IMG/VR virus record: IMGVR_UViG_3300020572_000025
Span: 1 to 29,831 of that record
From: a virus
Strand: one strand, 5' to 3'
Length of the DNA: 29,831 bases
Shown: positions 15,441 to 23,610 of the stretch, in pieces
Layout of the letters: each line of letters begins with the position of its first letter
Position numbering within the stretch: the first letter of the stretch is position 1
The notes under the pieces: model-generated
What the model was told of the DNA's origin: nothing
Database searches by the model: none
The model's input: the letters and a program-made list of their open reading frames with translations, nothing else
Program-made: the position numbers and the translations under genes

Positions 15441-15824
15441 TTATTCTAATTCAAAATCAACATCTTTTTTTATTTTTTGTTCCTTCATCATATCTCTAAG
15501 TAATTTTTTATCATCATCTGTTAAAGCTTTTGGTGAATTAACTTTTTCTTCACTTTGATTATTATTCATTAATATTTGAGCCTGTAATTTAGCCAATGTT
15601 AATTTTTTATCAATAGCTGAGTCAATAATTTTCAAAGATTCATTATTCACTTTACCAAGTTGATACATATCATTTGAATCTTCAATTTTGAGTTGAGTTT
15701 TTCGTTCAGTAATATCCCCTTGGGCTTTTCTTTGTACGGAGACACAGTCATTATAAATTTCCTGCATCAAACCAGACATACTATCTACATCTAATTTTAT
15801 TTTGGTTTTTTTAGGTCTTGGCAT
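15441..15824 (-). CDS. Small charged helical protein (127 aa)
   Basis: The protein starts very basic (MPRPKKTKIKLDVDSM) and continues as charged helices (DKKLTLAKLQAQILMNNNQ; DDDKKLLRDMMKEQKIKK), ending acidic. It has the look of a small nucleic-acid or assembly factor; small terminase and chaperones are possibilities with no direct support. It is the first gene of the baseplate block, with TATAAATA 8 nt before its start, so it may head a late transcript running to 11098. The next gene starts 4 bases after its stop. Confidence 0.65.
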   Translation of the reverse strand: MPRPKKTKIKLDVDSMSGLMQEIYNDCVSVQRKAQGDITERKTQLKIEDSNDMYQLGKVNNESLKIIDSAIDKKLTLAKLQAQILMNNNQSEEKVNSPKALTDDDKKLLRDMMKEQKIKKDVDFELE

Positions 15825-15832
15825 ATCATTTC

Positions 15833-15848
15833 TATTTATAATAAATAT
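15833..15848 (-). promoter_or_regulatory. Late-promoter-like double element (ATATTTAT + TATAAATA)
   Basis: On the minus strand ATATTTAT (15848-15841) is directly followed by TATAAATA (15840-15833). The latter ends 8 nt before the ATG at 15824. It lies between the late sigma factor gene and the baseplate block, a natural place for a late promoter. Confidence 0.5.
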
Positions 15849-15860
15849 ATAATTAATGAT

Positions 15861-16592
15861 TTATAATAAACCTTTTTCTAATCTATCGTTTTTTATGAAT
15901 TTATATAACTCTTTATATTTTTTCATAGCTATTCTGATATCTTTCGTATTCAATAATGTATATTCCCGGATATGTGATAAAATACGATTTTTATTGAATT
16001 TAGAACTACCTGAGATGTTATCATCCAGTATGTTTTCCCAACTATTCAATAATTCAAGTAAGGCTTCCCCCACTTTTATCTCATTTTCAGACATCTTCTT
16101 ATCACCATTAATCCTACCTCTAATTTTATTAGATATTTCCTTAAAAAATTCCTCAATACTACCATTAGGGTTATCTATAGTATAACTATAACTTTCATTC
16201 TCATCTATATTAGTATGTAAATCTTCATAGGATGAAAATTGTCGAATATCTTTATCATACTTAATAATTTTACCTAATAAATAGTTTTTAACGATAGTTC
16301 CATAGTAAGAATAAGCTTTCTTATTCTCACCTGGATCAAATTTATCGAATTTAGTCATTAAGAAAGATAAGGTATCACTATGTAAATCCTCAAAAGACAT
16401 ATCTTTTGAATATAATTTATATCTTCTGATAATACTTTCAATCATCGTATTTAATGGTTTCCTTAAATAGGAATCATAAATCTTTGATTTTTTAACCTGA
16501 TCTGTTTCTTCTATGAATTTAACTACCGCTTTTTCTTGTTCAACACCAAAATATGGAGTTCCAGAAGATACTTTTTTTTGGGGTTCTAACAT
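15861..16592 (-). CDS. Late-transcription sigma factor (T4 gp55-like)
   Basis: A phage sigma factor would redirect host RNA polymerase to late promoters. A sigma region 2-like core is visible: Ile/Arg-rich helix (MIESIIRRYKLYSKDMSFED, residues 50-69), then LHSDTLSFLMTKFDKFDP, then KKAYSYYGTIVKNYLLGKII (91-110) followed by KYDKDIRQFSSYEDL. This last part parallels the [20 protein letters not shown] region of T4 gp55. There is no clear region 4, as in gp55, which relies on coactivators. At 243 aa it is longer than T4 gp55 (185 aa) by its C-terminal part, which contains a Lys/Glu helix and a NKNRILSHIREYTL segment that may be DNA-binding. It sits just upstream of a TATAAATA-headed late block. 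Family is fairly sure; promoter specificity is inferred. Confidence 0.78.
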   Translation of the reverse strand: MLEPQKKVSSGTPYFGVEQEKAVVKFIEETDQVKKSKIYDSYLRKPLNTMIESIIRRYKLYSKDMSFEDLHSDTLSFLMTKFDKFDPGENKKAYSYYGTIVKNYLLGKIIKYDKDIRQFSSYEDLHTNIDENESYSYTIDNPNGSIEEFFKEISNKIRGRINGDKKMSENEIKVGEALLELLNSWENILDDNISGSSKFNKNRILSHIREYTLLNTKDIRIAMKKYKELYKFIKNDRLEKGLL

Positions 16593-16601
16593 CTTTCACC
16601 A

Positions 16602-17393
16602 TTAAATTAGGGGACTATATGTTATGTTTCTATCTTGATTAAAGAAATATTCTTTTTTGGCTAAATTCATCCAAAATCTGGCTTCATCTGGGTTAATAAA
16701 ATCTTTATAACCTTTAAATAATGAACCATCTCTTTGGTTAGTATGTTTATAACCTAATTTAGGAATAACCATAGTGCCACAACTATTATGTGTCATTCTT
16801 AATAAGAATTCATAAATAAAACTTAATTTCATTGAAGCTTTATAACCACCACATTCTTTATATTTTTCTGTTTTAATAACCATACCACTAGTATTGAAAT
16901 TAGGGTAAGCTTGAATTGTATTCTCATCTAAGAAACCAATTTCTTCAGAGAAATCTTTAGCCCAAACCGGTTCATTGGTGAAGGATAAGAAATTACCATT
17001 AGGATCTGTCTCAACAACTAACGGTAAGAAAAGATCATTATTAGGATAAGCTCCAATGTATTCTTGGACATTCTTAAACCAAATTTTAGAATATTCATCA
17101 TCAGCTTCTAAAACACTGAAAAATTCAGTATCAATATTTTCAACACCAAAATTAACTTGTGATGCGAAATCTTCTTTACCAGTTGTATTTTCAACAACTT
17201 TAACCATATCTTTAATAGTTCCAAAATCAATAGATTCTATTTGAGTTTTTAACTCTTCATTTGGTGTTCTAACAATTAATACCATGTCAGGTTTTACAAC
17301 CTGATTTTCTACACTCTTAATTGCGTTTTTTAACCAATTAACCAAATTATTTTCGGTTGTATGGATTGGGATTATTACACTTACTTTACTCAT
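16602..17393 (-). CDS. Family 2 (GT-A) glycosyltransferase
   Basis: The N-terminus is a classic GT2 start (SKVSVIIPIHTTENNLVNWL) with a nucleotide-sugar binding fold. The metal-binding region is FFSVLEADDEY (residues 92-101), and later ETDPNGN, KYKECGGYKASM and ELL-like acceptor-side segments follow the GT-A layout. The protein is 263 aa, a single catalytic domain with no membrane segment. The sugar donor and acceptor cannot be read from sequence. It is separated by one base from the upstream GT-B gene and lies 9 bases before the sigma factor gene, so it may be transcribed with it. It is the last gene of the long glycosyltransferase block. Confidence 0.85.
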   Translation of the reverse strand: MSKVSVIIPIHTTENNLVNWLKNAIKSVENQVVKPDMVLIVRTPNEELKTQIESIDFGTIKDMVKVVENTTGKEDFASQVNFGVENIDTEFFSVLEADDEYSKIWFKNVQEYIGAYPNNDLFLPLVVETDPNGNFLSFTNEPVWAKDFSEEIGFLDENTIQAYPNFNTSGMVIKTEKYKECGGYKASMKLSFIYEFLLRMTHNSCGTMVIPKLGYKHTNQRDGSLFKGYKDFINPDEARFWMNLAKKEYFFNQDRNITYSPLI

Positions 17394-17394
17394 C

Positions 17395-18489
17395 TTAGTT
17401 TACGTTTGTTACATTATTATTTGTCATTAATGAAATTAGTTCCATTTTTCTTTTTTGAATTAAATTACCATAGGTGGCTTCAATACCTTTAACTTGTTCT
17501 TCAGTTGTATATTTACCTTCAATAGAAGCGTCAATTTTTTCATACAATTCAGCTGGGATATTATCTTCTAACCATAATCTAATATATGTTGCGATTAGGT
17601 CTGAAATCTTTAAGAAGTCATTTGTCCAAATACCATTATCTTTAATAACTAAATTATTTTCACCATCATTTTCTTCCATCCATTCTGGTAACATATTAGG
17701 TATTTTACCAATAACTGGTACACCACATTTCATAGATTCAATTGGGAAAGTACCAAATGAAGAAATATCGTCAACCCATACAGAAACACAAGATTCTGAT
17801 AATGTCTTAGCGAAATTCTTTTTAGGGATTCCTCTTAAATCTCTAAATGTAACCCATTTAAATAAAGGATTTTTTAAGTAAAAAGTTTTAACAATTTTTA
17901 ACATATCCTCTTGTTTACGAGTACTAATCGCAACAATTGGTTTTTGTGGTTTACTTGATTTAGCGAAATATTCTGGGATACTCACCGGGACTACATCAAT
18001 ATTCATTGATGGGAATAAAGACGCGATATATGATTTTTGTTTTTCAGTTGTAGTAATAACATCTGTAATACCATAATCACTCCAACTAGAACCTAAGTTA
18101 AGTATTTCTAAAATATAGTCATAACATTGTGACAATACAATTCGTTTACAAGGCATCTTAGATGTTTGTTCCATCATATTAGCGAAAATTTCTGGTATGA
18201 TTAAAAAATCAGCTGGTGAAACTTTTAATTCTTGTGATTCAATTGAGATGTGTGGTAATGACGCGTATTCTTCACCTAACCAAGTACCTACACTTGAATA
18301 TTCATTTTTTTCATGTAAGATATAAGATTTATATCCTAAATCATTTAATACTTTAGCGTGTTCATAAACATTCGCTACCCATCCAACTGGATTATTTTTT
18401 GTGTCCATTACAAAAAAGTAAAAACCGAAGTTTTTATCGTCTAACTTTTTTAAGTTTTCTTGTGCTTGTTGATTTACTGTGTTTTCCAT
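17395..18489 (-). CDS. GT-B glycosyltransferase (GT4-like)
   Basis: Two Rossmann halves are visible. The first (residues about 20-170) includes NPVGWVANVYEHAKVLNDLG and the strand-rich VDVVPVSIPEYF region. The second carries PIVAISTRKQEDMLKIV and the donor-binding motif SSFGTFPIESMKCGVPVIG near residues 243-261, with Glu251 in the usual E-x7-E position. At 364 aa it is a normal size for the fold. No signal peptide or membrane segment is present, so it is probably cytoplasmic. It lies next to a GT2 gene downstream and two small genes upstream. Donor and acceptor are unknown. Confidence 0.8.
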   Translation of the reverse strand: MENTVNQQAQENLKKLDDKNFGFYFFVMDTKNNPVGWVANVYEHAKVLNDLGYKSYILHEKNEYSSVGTWLGEEYASLPHISIESQELKVSPADFLIIPEIFANMMEQTSKMPCKRIVLSQCYDYILEILNLGSSWSDYGITDVITTTEKQKSYIASLFPSMNIDVVPVSIPEYFAKSSKPQKPIVAISTRKQEDMLKIVKTFYLKNPLFKWVTFRDLRGIPKKNFAKTLSESCVSVWVDDISSFGTFPIESMKCGVPVIGKIPNMLPEWMEENDGENNLVIKDNGIWTNDFLKISDLIATYIRLWLEDNIPAELYEKIDASIEGKYTTEEQVKGIEATYGNLIQKRKMELISLMTNNNVTNVN

Positions 18490-18509
18490 ATTATTATTTA
18501 TTTTTATTA

Positions 18510-18920
18510 TTATTCTTCTTCTTGTAATATATCGTATTTTAATAATGTATTAAAAGCGATTTTAAATGGTATTGTTGTGTTATTATTTAAACCCGCTAAT
18601 CCTAACTTATCATCAATTTCAGTGTGAGTATTCATAATAGTTTCAATCATCATCCTTAACACTTCCCATTTAGAAATGTCCACTTGGATACTTGAACCCG
18701 TGTCTGGTAAGAATAACATATCCTCACCCATTAGTATTTCTGGTTCTACAACCTTTTTACTTTTACTCTTTTTTACAGGAACCGGTGGTGGTAAGACTTC
18801 CATCATAGGTATCTCATTTTCGATTGGATCAATTCTAATCACTTCAATAATTGAAGCCATATTGACGTAAAATACATTACCACCAAACTCTAAATATGGT
18901 TTATCTTTCTTTCTATTCAT
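18510..18920 (-). CDS. Unknown protein (136 aa)
   Basis: The protein has a beta-like N-terminus (KPYLEFGGNVFYVNMASIIE), a Pro/Lys-rich linker (LPPPVPVKKSKSKK), then a helical C-terminal half (KWEVLRMMIETIMNTHTEID) and an acidic end. It looks like two parts joined by a flexible hinge. The start overlaps the end of the upstream gene by 8 bases. No family was recognised, and the neighbours (HAD-like protein, glycosyltransferase) do not fix a role. Confidence 0.65.
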   Translation of the reverse strand: MNRKKDKPYLEFGGNVFYVNMASIIEVIRIDPIENEIPMMEVLPPPVPVKKSKSKKVVEPEILMGEDMLFLPDTGSSIQVDISKWEVLRMMIETIMNTHTEIDDKLGLAGLNNNTTIPFKIAFNTLLKYDILQEEE

Positions 18921-19512
18921 CTATATCGGTATATTCTATTGTTATACTTGTTGTTAATTTTTCAATAAGATTTTGATCAATAATATCTTTAATTTTTTCA
19001 ATACTATAATCAGATTTAATTTCAGTATTATATTGACAATCCACTTTAATACTTACTTTATCATTTGGTTTTGAATTTAATACACTTGGGTTGGCTGTAA
19101 TAATGATATCACTTTCAGACCACATATCACTTGGTTTTGAAACAAATCTAATACGATCTACTTTACAACCAGTTTTACTTAAGAAAAATAGTGTGGCTGG
19201 TTTACTATTACCCATTTCAACGCTAACGATTTCTAATTTATGACCTAAGTCTTTAATGGTATCATTTAAATTATTTAAATGAGAAATGGTATTAACTCTT
19301 AATTCATCCGCGTGACCAAATATTTCTAAAGACGCTTCATCATATAAAAAACTTTCTATTGTTTCACCATCTTCTTCAAAAATAAAATAACGTTCTAATT
19401 CTAAACTATCTATTGGTTCAATAGGATCTAGTTCTGTATATTTAGTATACGTTTTTTTAAGTTTATTTAAGAAATCCCTTAAGACTTCATTTATATCTAC
19501 TGAAATTGTCAT
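18913..19512 (-). CDS. Degenerate HAD-like protein (possible 5'-nucleotidase relative)
   Basis: The N-terminus MTISVDINEVLRDFLNKL resembles the first HAD motif (hhhDxD) of 5'(3')-deoxyribonucleotidases, but the second Asp is replaced by Asn7 (D-I-N). Further on, EIVSVEMGNSKPATLFFLSK (residues 94-113) sits where motifs II and III would lie, and WSESDIIITANPSVLNSKPN (131-150) resembles motif IV with the usual DD reduced to one Asp. A long acidic helical insert fills residues 30-90. If this reading is right the protein has the fold but probably not normal phosphatase chemistry. It overlaps the next gene by 8 bases and follows phoH. This is a tentative call; it may be an unrelated alpha/beta protein. 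Confidence 0.45.
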   Translation of the reverse strand: MTISVDINEVLRDFLNKLKKTYTKYTELDPIEPIDSLELERYFIFEEDGETIESFLYDEASLEIFGHADELRVNTISHLNNLNDTIKDLGHKLEIVSVEMGNSKPATLFFLSKTGCKVDRIRFVSKPSDMWSESDIIITANPSVLNSKPNDKVSIKVDCQYNTEIKSDYSIEKIKDIIDQNLIEKLTTSITIEYTDIDE

Positions 19513-19555
19513 AAATAATTTTATGAAATAATCTGTTATTGTAAATGGTAAATAA

Positions 19556-20329
19556 TTATTTTTTTACATTATTATTTTTAACTTCTTCTAATCCGTCAAA
19601 AATATCTTCTATAATTTTAATAATTGGGTTTCTAACGATATCTTCAGCGTTTCTAAGTTCTACAACACCAAAACCTTTCTTACCATTAAACTTTTCAATA
19701 ACAACTTCTAACGAACTCTCTCTTTTATTCTTAATGTCTTTTTGTTTAACATCACCAAGAATAATCATTTTAGAATTTTCACCAATCCTTGTCATTAATG
19801 TTCTCATATTATCTAAACTAATATTTTGAGCTTCATCAATAATGATAATTGAATTATCAATACTTCTACCCCTAACATAAGCTATAGGTTTTATTTGGAT
19901 AAACCCCATTTCTCTTAATCTATTAGTTATAGGTTCACCAATAATTTTATTAAAATTATCTAAGAATGAATCCATAAATGGTTCCATCTTCTCATCCATT
20001 GTACCTTTTAAAAAACCTATATCTTCATCTTTAAGTGTGGTTACAGATTTAACCAAAATTATTTTTTTAAAGTTAAGATCAGGATTTTTTAATAACTTTA
20101 AAGCTTCCGCACAAGCTAAAAATGTTTTACCAGTCCCAGGAAACCCAGAAGCTATAATAATTTCATTCTTATTAATCGCGTCAACTAATTTTTTTTGATT
20201 TTCGGTTTTTGGTATTACATTTATTTTAATACCATTAAATGGATTAGTGAAATTTAATCTTCTATTAGATTTATATTCTTCCACATCATCGTGATTATCT
20301 TGAGTTAATTTCTTAGTTTTTCTAGTCAT
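19556..20329 (-). CDS. phoH: PhoH-like P-loop ATPase
   Basis: Walker A is GFPGTGKT (residues 62-69) and Walker B with the family extension is IIIIDEAQN (161-169), just after the PhoH signature YVRGRSIDNS. The sequence ILVKSVTTL and GDVKQKD match sensor regions of PhoH and RecD-like helicases. At 257 aa it is the usual size for phage PhoH, with a basic N-terminal lead. PhoH-like genes are common in T4-like and other large phages and are often linked to phosphate stress, though their phage role is unresolved; RNA or ribonuclease functions have been suggested for bacterial versions. It sits between a CgeB-like glycosyltransferase gene and the HAD-like gene, on the same strand. Confidence 0.9.
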   Translation of the reverse strand: MTRKTKKLTQDNHDDVEEYKSNRRLNFTNPFNGIKINVIPKTENQKKLVDAINKNEIIIASGFPGTGKTFLACAEALKLLKNPDLNFKKIILVKSVTTLKDEDIGFLKGTMDEKMEPFMDSFLDNFNKIIGEPITNRLREMGFIQIKPIAYVRGRSIDNSIIIIDEAQNISLDNMRTLMTRIGENSKMIILGDVKQKDIKNKRESSLEVVIEKFNGKKGFGVVELRNAEDIVRNPIIKIIEDIFDGLEEVKNNNVKK

Positions 20330-20337
20330 ATTTATTT

Positions 20338-21201
20338 TTAGTAGGTTTTAATTATTTCTAAAAGAGTTTTAGATCTTTCAAAGTATGTATGGTTTTGATT
20401 TGATCTATTATAACCCGCCAACTCTATTTTTTTTCTTTCGGTTTCATTATTTAAATAATATTTAACTTTTTCATCTAAATCATTAAAATTTTCATAGACA
20501 ACAATTTCTTCACCTATTTTAAATAATTTTTCTAATCCTAGTGTGTAATTTGTTAAAAGTAATGTTTTACATCCAGTTGTCTCAAAAGTCCTATAATTAA
20601 TATCATTAGATATGTTTCTATTGAAATGTATTTTATATGAATTAATTGATTTAACCATATCATCACCAATAACAAATAAATCTTTTTTAATACCAAATTT
20701 ATCTAAATGGTGTACATAATTACTTCTATTTAAAAGATTACCACAAAATCCGATATCAATAGTTTTATCTATTTCCATAGGAAAAATTAGATCGTCTGGA
20801 TACGCATTAGGAAACCAATAAGATTTTTTAACTAGATTATTAAAATAAGGTATATACGATTCAGTAGAATTTAACAATATATTAATATCTAACATCGTAC
20901 AAAGTTTTTGGTGTTGGGATAATACACAATGACTATCTATACTCCAATATATTTTTAATTTTTTACTCTCTCTTATTTCTTTTACTGGTAACCATTCTGG
21001 TGTATAATTCTCAATAACAAAAATAACATCCGCCCATTCTTCTATTTCTGTGAATGGGGTGGAGAAGTTTGGGTAATTTAAACCCCAAACAATTGCTTCA
21101 ACACCATCATTTTTTAATAACGCTCTTTGTAGATTTAAAGATTCGCGATAATTTTTATTCGCTTCGTGTCTACCACACTCTTGTATTATAACTATTTTCA
21201 T
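20338..21201 (-). CDS. CgeB-like GT-B glycosyltransferase
   Basis: The C-terminal third matches the Glyco_trans_1_2 / CgeB layout: NISNDINYRTFETTGCKTLL (near residues 196-215), then TLGLEKLFKIGEEIVVYENF, then NDLDEKVKYYLNNETERKKI and a final NHTYFERSKTLLEI. The N-terminal half has MKIVIIQECGRHEANKNYRE and NYPNFSTPFTEIEEWADVIF strands. The frame is open back to an ATG at 21225, but the ATG at 21201 overlaps the upstream stop as ATGA, the pattern used elsewhere here, and gives the usual family start. It is 287 aa with that start. It follows a methyltransferase gene, suggesting both act on one glycan. Donor and acceptor are unknown. Confidence 0.8.
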   Translation of the reverse strand: MKIVIIQECGRHEANKNYRESLNLQRALLKNDGVEAIVWGLNYPNFSTPFTEIEEWADVIFVIENYTPEWLPVKEIRESKKLKIYWSIDSHCVLSQHQKLCTMLDINILLNSTESYIPYFNNLVKKSYWFPNAYPDDLIFPMEIDKTIDIGFCGNLLNRSNYVHHLDKFGIKKDLFVIGDDMVKSINSYKIHFNRNISNDINYRTFETTGCKTLLLTNYTLGLEKLFKIGEEIVVYENFNDLDEKVKYYLNNETERKKIELAGYNRSNQNHTYFERSKTLLEIIKTY

Positions 21202-21731
21202 ATTATCCAATATCCTGTTTTCCAATCTTTATGACCATCTTGTTGAAAAATTTCACATTTTTTTTCATTTAAAAGTACATCACTTAACGGCCAATTTTCT
21301 AAGTTAACTGTACCTTGTTTATAGTTATCAATAATTAATATTCCACCATCTTTTAATGATTCTATTGATTGTTTTGTACATTCATCTCTCCATTCAACTG
21401 GTTCTCCATCAATGATTATACAATCAAATTTTTCTTCTGAGGTGAATTTTGATGGATACGATATAAATTCATTCTTATCCGTTGTAAAGTGTGACGTACA
21501 TTTATTAGCCCAATCGCGATTAGTATCAATAGAAATTACCTCTCTAACATTTTGCCTCCACCAAAAAGTAGAGTCTCCACATCCATATTCAAAAACTTTC
21601 CAGTTCTTAATATCCCAACTACATAATTTTTCTAAAAATGGTCTTGTATACCAAGGAAAAATTGAATTAGTTCTTGGGTCTACCATCCTACCACCCACTA
21701 ATGGTTTTATTTTATTAAAATCTATTTCCAT
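21198..21731 (-). CDS. Class I SAM-dependent methyltransferase
   Basis: The SAM-binding motif is VFEYGCGDSTFWW (residues 46-58), followed by the motif II acidic residue in REVISIDTNRDW, then KFDCIIIDGEPVEW (101-114) and LKDGGILIIDNYKQG (126-140). At 177 aa the protein is a compact single domain. The substrate is not shown; the CgeB-like glycosyltransferase gene directly downstream (ATGA overlap) suggests sugar O-methylation. DNA-methylase motifs such as DPPY are absent. It is separated from the other methyltransferase gene by 71 bases. Confidence 0.75.
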   Translation of the reverse strand: MEIDFNKIKPLVGGRMVDPRTNSIFPWYTRPFLEKLCSWDIKNWKVFEYGCGDSTFWWRQNVREVISIDTNRDWANKCTSHFTTDKNEFISYPSKFTSEEKFDCIIIDGEPVEWRDECTKQSIESLKDGGILIIDNYKQGTVNLENWPLSDVLLNEKKCEIFQQDGHKDWKTGYWII

Positions 21732-21802
21732 TATCTATTAATTATTTGTTTAGTGAATTTTGACTTTTTAATTCAATGATAAAAATAAGAATGATAGAAC
21801 CC

Positions 21803-22297
21803 TCATTCATTATTTAAATGATTAAAAAGTTCAATGTTATTAGTCCATAATGTAGTCCAATTTTTATGGGTTTTAAAATCAATTTTCTTATAATCATTAC
21901 TAGTTCTAACTCTATTCCATCCATAACCACCTTCTTCAGTATCATGTGCAATAATAACTGGACAATTTTTATCCATCATAAAATTAATACATTCTGGTCT
22001 AGAATCTCCGTGCCCATCAACAAATGAAAAATCTATTTTTTCTGGATAAGATAGTTCTAAAAATTTTTTTGGACCAATACTACAAAAGTATGTCCAATTT
22101 TTGTTTTCATTAAATTTAATAACAACTTGATTAAACCATTGTTCAGATTGCATTTCAATTGACATTAATTGTTCTGAATTTTTGATTAAAAAATCTGTTG
22201 AATAGTTTCCAGTACCAAACTCCACTGAGTTTTTTGGTTTTCCAATAAAATTAATAATTTTATCTAAGTGTTCTAAATGTGTTGAATATAAATCCAT
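21803..22297 (-). CDS. Class I methyltransferase-like protein (164 aa)
   Basis: A glycine motif KNSVEFGTGNYSTDFLI (residues 22-38) begins the SAM fold. SIEMQSEQW marks the acidic end of strand two, and KIDFSFVDGHGDSRPECINF (87-106) is strand four, followed by CPVIIAHDTEEGG. The pattern resembles that of the neighbouring 177-aa methyltransferase, and the two may be distant relatives. It starts one base after the upstream glycosyltransferase stop, so translation is probably coupled. The stretch from 21732 to 21802 after it holds no gene and only a weak hairpin (TGAATT/AATTCA). Confidence 0.65.
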   Translation of the reverse strand: MDLYSTHLEHLDKIINFIGKPKNSVEFGTGNYSTDFLIKNSEQLMSIEMQSEQWFNQVVIKFNENKNWTYFCSIGPKKFLELSYPEKIDFSFVDGHGDSRPECINFMMDKNCPVIIAHDTEEGGYGWNRVRTSNDYKKIDFKTHKNWTTLWTNNIELFNHLNNE

Positions 22298-22298
22298 T

Positions 22299-22991
22299 TT
22301 ATTTTAGTAATTTTTCTATTTCTTTTTTATTTTTTTGGTACGGCCTTAATAAATGTGAATCTATATAAAAACCAGAATTTAATTTATTAATATCGTAAAC
22401 CCATTTACCTCTATCAATTCTTCTTGAAAAATCTCTTGTCTTTATTATAAGATTTTCTTTGAATAATTGAAGTCTATCGTACATAAAATTTTCATCAACA
22501 TTCCATTTTTCACCATAAATAGAAAATAACATTTTACAATATTCTTCAAATGACATATTTTCAATGTTTAAATATTTTTTAAAGTTTGATGAGTGTGATA
22601 AAACATAACACATTGGGTAATATGGTACATCACCATATGGTTGACCAGAATATAATATCATATTAGTTTCAGTCAATTCTTTTAAATGTTCATTAAAATA
22701 ATTAGCATTTAAAGGTAACATATCAATATCTGAAGTTAGTAAGTTACCATCAATAAAATTAGCCACAAATAATCTAACTACTTGTGATTGGAATCCTGTA
22801 GATACAAAATTTAATGATTTAATTTTATGGATAATCCCACGCTCAGTTTCAATGATTTCATCTTTATCTGTCACATTAATATAATAAGTTTTAAAACCTA
22901 AATCAAACCATTTTTTACTAACTATCTCATAAAAATCTTTATATAGTGGATTATCGTCAGATGAGATAATTACATAATCAATTTTTTTCAT
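22299..22991 (-). CDS. GT-A glycosyltransferase-like protein
   Basis: The protein begins KKIDYVIISSDDNPLYKDFY and carries a DxD motif in GNLLTSDIDMLPL (residues 82-94), preceded by GFQSQVVRLFVANFI, a layout typical of GT-A enzymes. Later, DVPYYPMCYVLSHSSNF and the acidic KWNVDENFMYDRL could be the acceptor side and second metal contact. At 230 aa it is small but complete. Its ATG overlaps the FkbM gene's stop by one base (TAATG). Donor and acceptor are unknown. Confidence 0.7.
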   Translation of the reverse strand: MKKIDYVIISSDDNPLYKDFYEIVSKKWFDLGFKTYYINVTDKDEIIETERGIIHKIKSLNFVSTGFQSQVVRLFVANFIDGNLLTSDIDMLPLNANYFNEHLKELTETNMILYSGQPYGDVPYYPMCYVLSHSSNFKKYLNIENMSFEEYCKMLFSIYGEKWNVDENFMYDRLQLFKENLIIKTRDFSRRIDRGKWVYDINKLNSGFYIDSHLLRPYQKNKKEIEKLLK

Positions 22992-23599
22992 TATTTATCA
23001 AAATTTTTATTTATCCAAACTTCATTGATTCCTATTTCTGAATCAAATTCAAATCCATTTAGTGATAAAATTTTTCTACACTCTTCATCTTTTGTTGGAT
23101 TATATTTATCCATCTCTATTAAAACTATGTGTACTGGTATTTTCCAATCAAATGTTTTTAGTACTTCTAACTCCCCACCTTCAACATCTATAGAAAATAG
23201 ATCTACTTTTTTAATATTTAAATTTTCTAAAATTTTATTCATAGGTTTTGATTCTACCACATAACTAGGCGTTTTATCTAACCCCCAACCTTTAATATGT
23301 TTTTCGTGCATAGAATTTTTAATACCACCCAAAGCACCATTACCTAAAAATTCAATATTACCTTCAGTTTCAGATACAGCGTAATTAAAATTATAACATT
23401 TTGGTCTATTTCTAATTAATTGACTGAATTGTGATGTCGGTTCAATAATTACGCCACCCCAATTTAAATGTCTTTCAAAAAATAAAGTATTTGAATATGT
23501 TATTCCATCCATACCACCTAATTCAATAAAAAAACCATTATGGTAATTTAAATACTTTTCGTATAATATTTTGTCTTCTTGTTGTTGACTATAAAACAT
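22991..23599 (-). CDS. FkbM-family methyltransferase
   Basis: FkbM enzymes O-methylate sugars or polyketides. The family signature is strong: a start MFYSQQQEDKILYEKYL, the SAM motif FFIELGGMDGITYSNTLFFE (residues 23-42), WGGVIIEPTSQ, NYAVSETEGNIEF, and VDLFSIDVEGGELEVLKTFD (132-151). A longer frame reaches an ATG at 23629, but that overlaps the upstream gene by 19 bases and adds ten non-family residues, so 23599 is preferred (11-base gap). It is 202 aa. Its place between two glycosyltransferase genes suggests that it methylates the glycan they make. Confidence 0.88.
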   Translation of the reverse strand: MFYSQQQEDKILYEKYLNYHNGFFIELGGMDGITYSNTLFFERHLNWGGVIIEPTSQFSQLIRNRPKCYNFNYAVSETEGNIEFLGNGALGGIKNSMHEKHIKGWGLDKTPSYVVESKPMNKILENLNIKKVDLFSIDVEGGELEVLKTFDWKIPVHIVLIEMDKYNPTKDEECRKILSLNGFEFDSEIGINEVWINKNFDK

Positions 23600-23610
23600 A
23601 GTTATTATTT

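Noticed and set aside
21732-21802. Possible terminator between the two methyltransferase genes
   Set aside because: Only a 6-bp AT stem (TGAATT/AATTCA) without a T-run on the minus strand; too weak to call.
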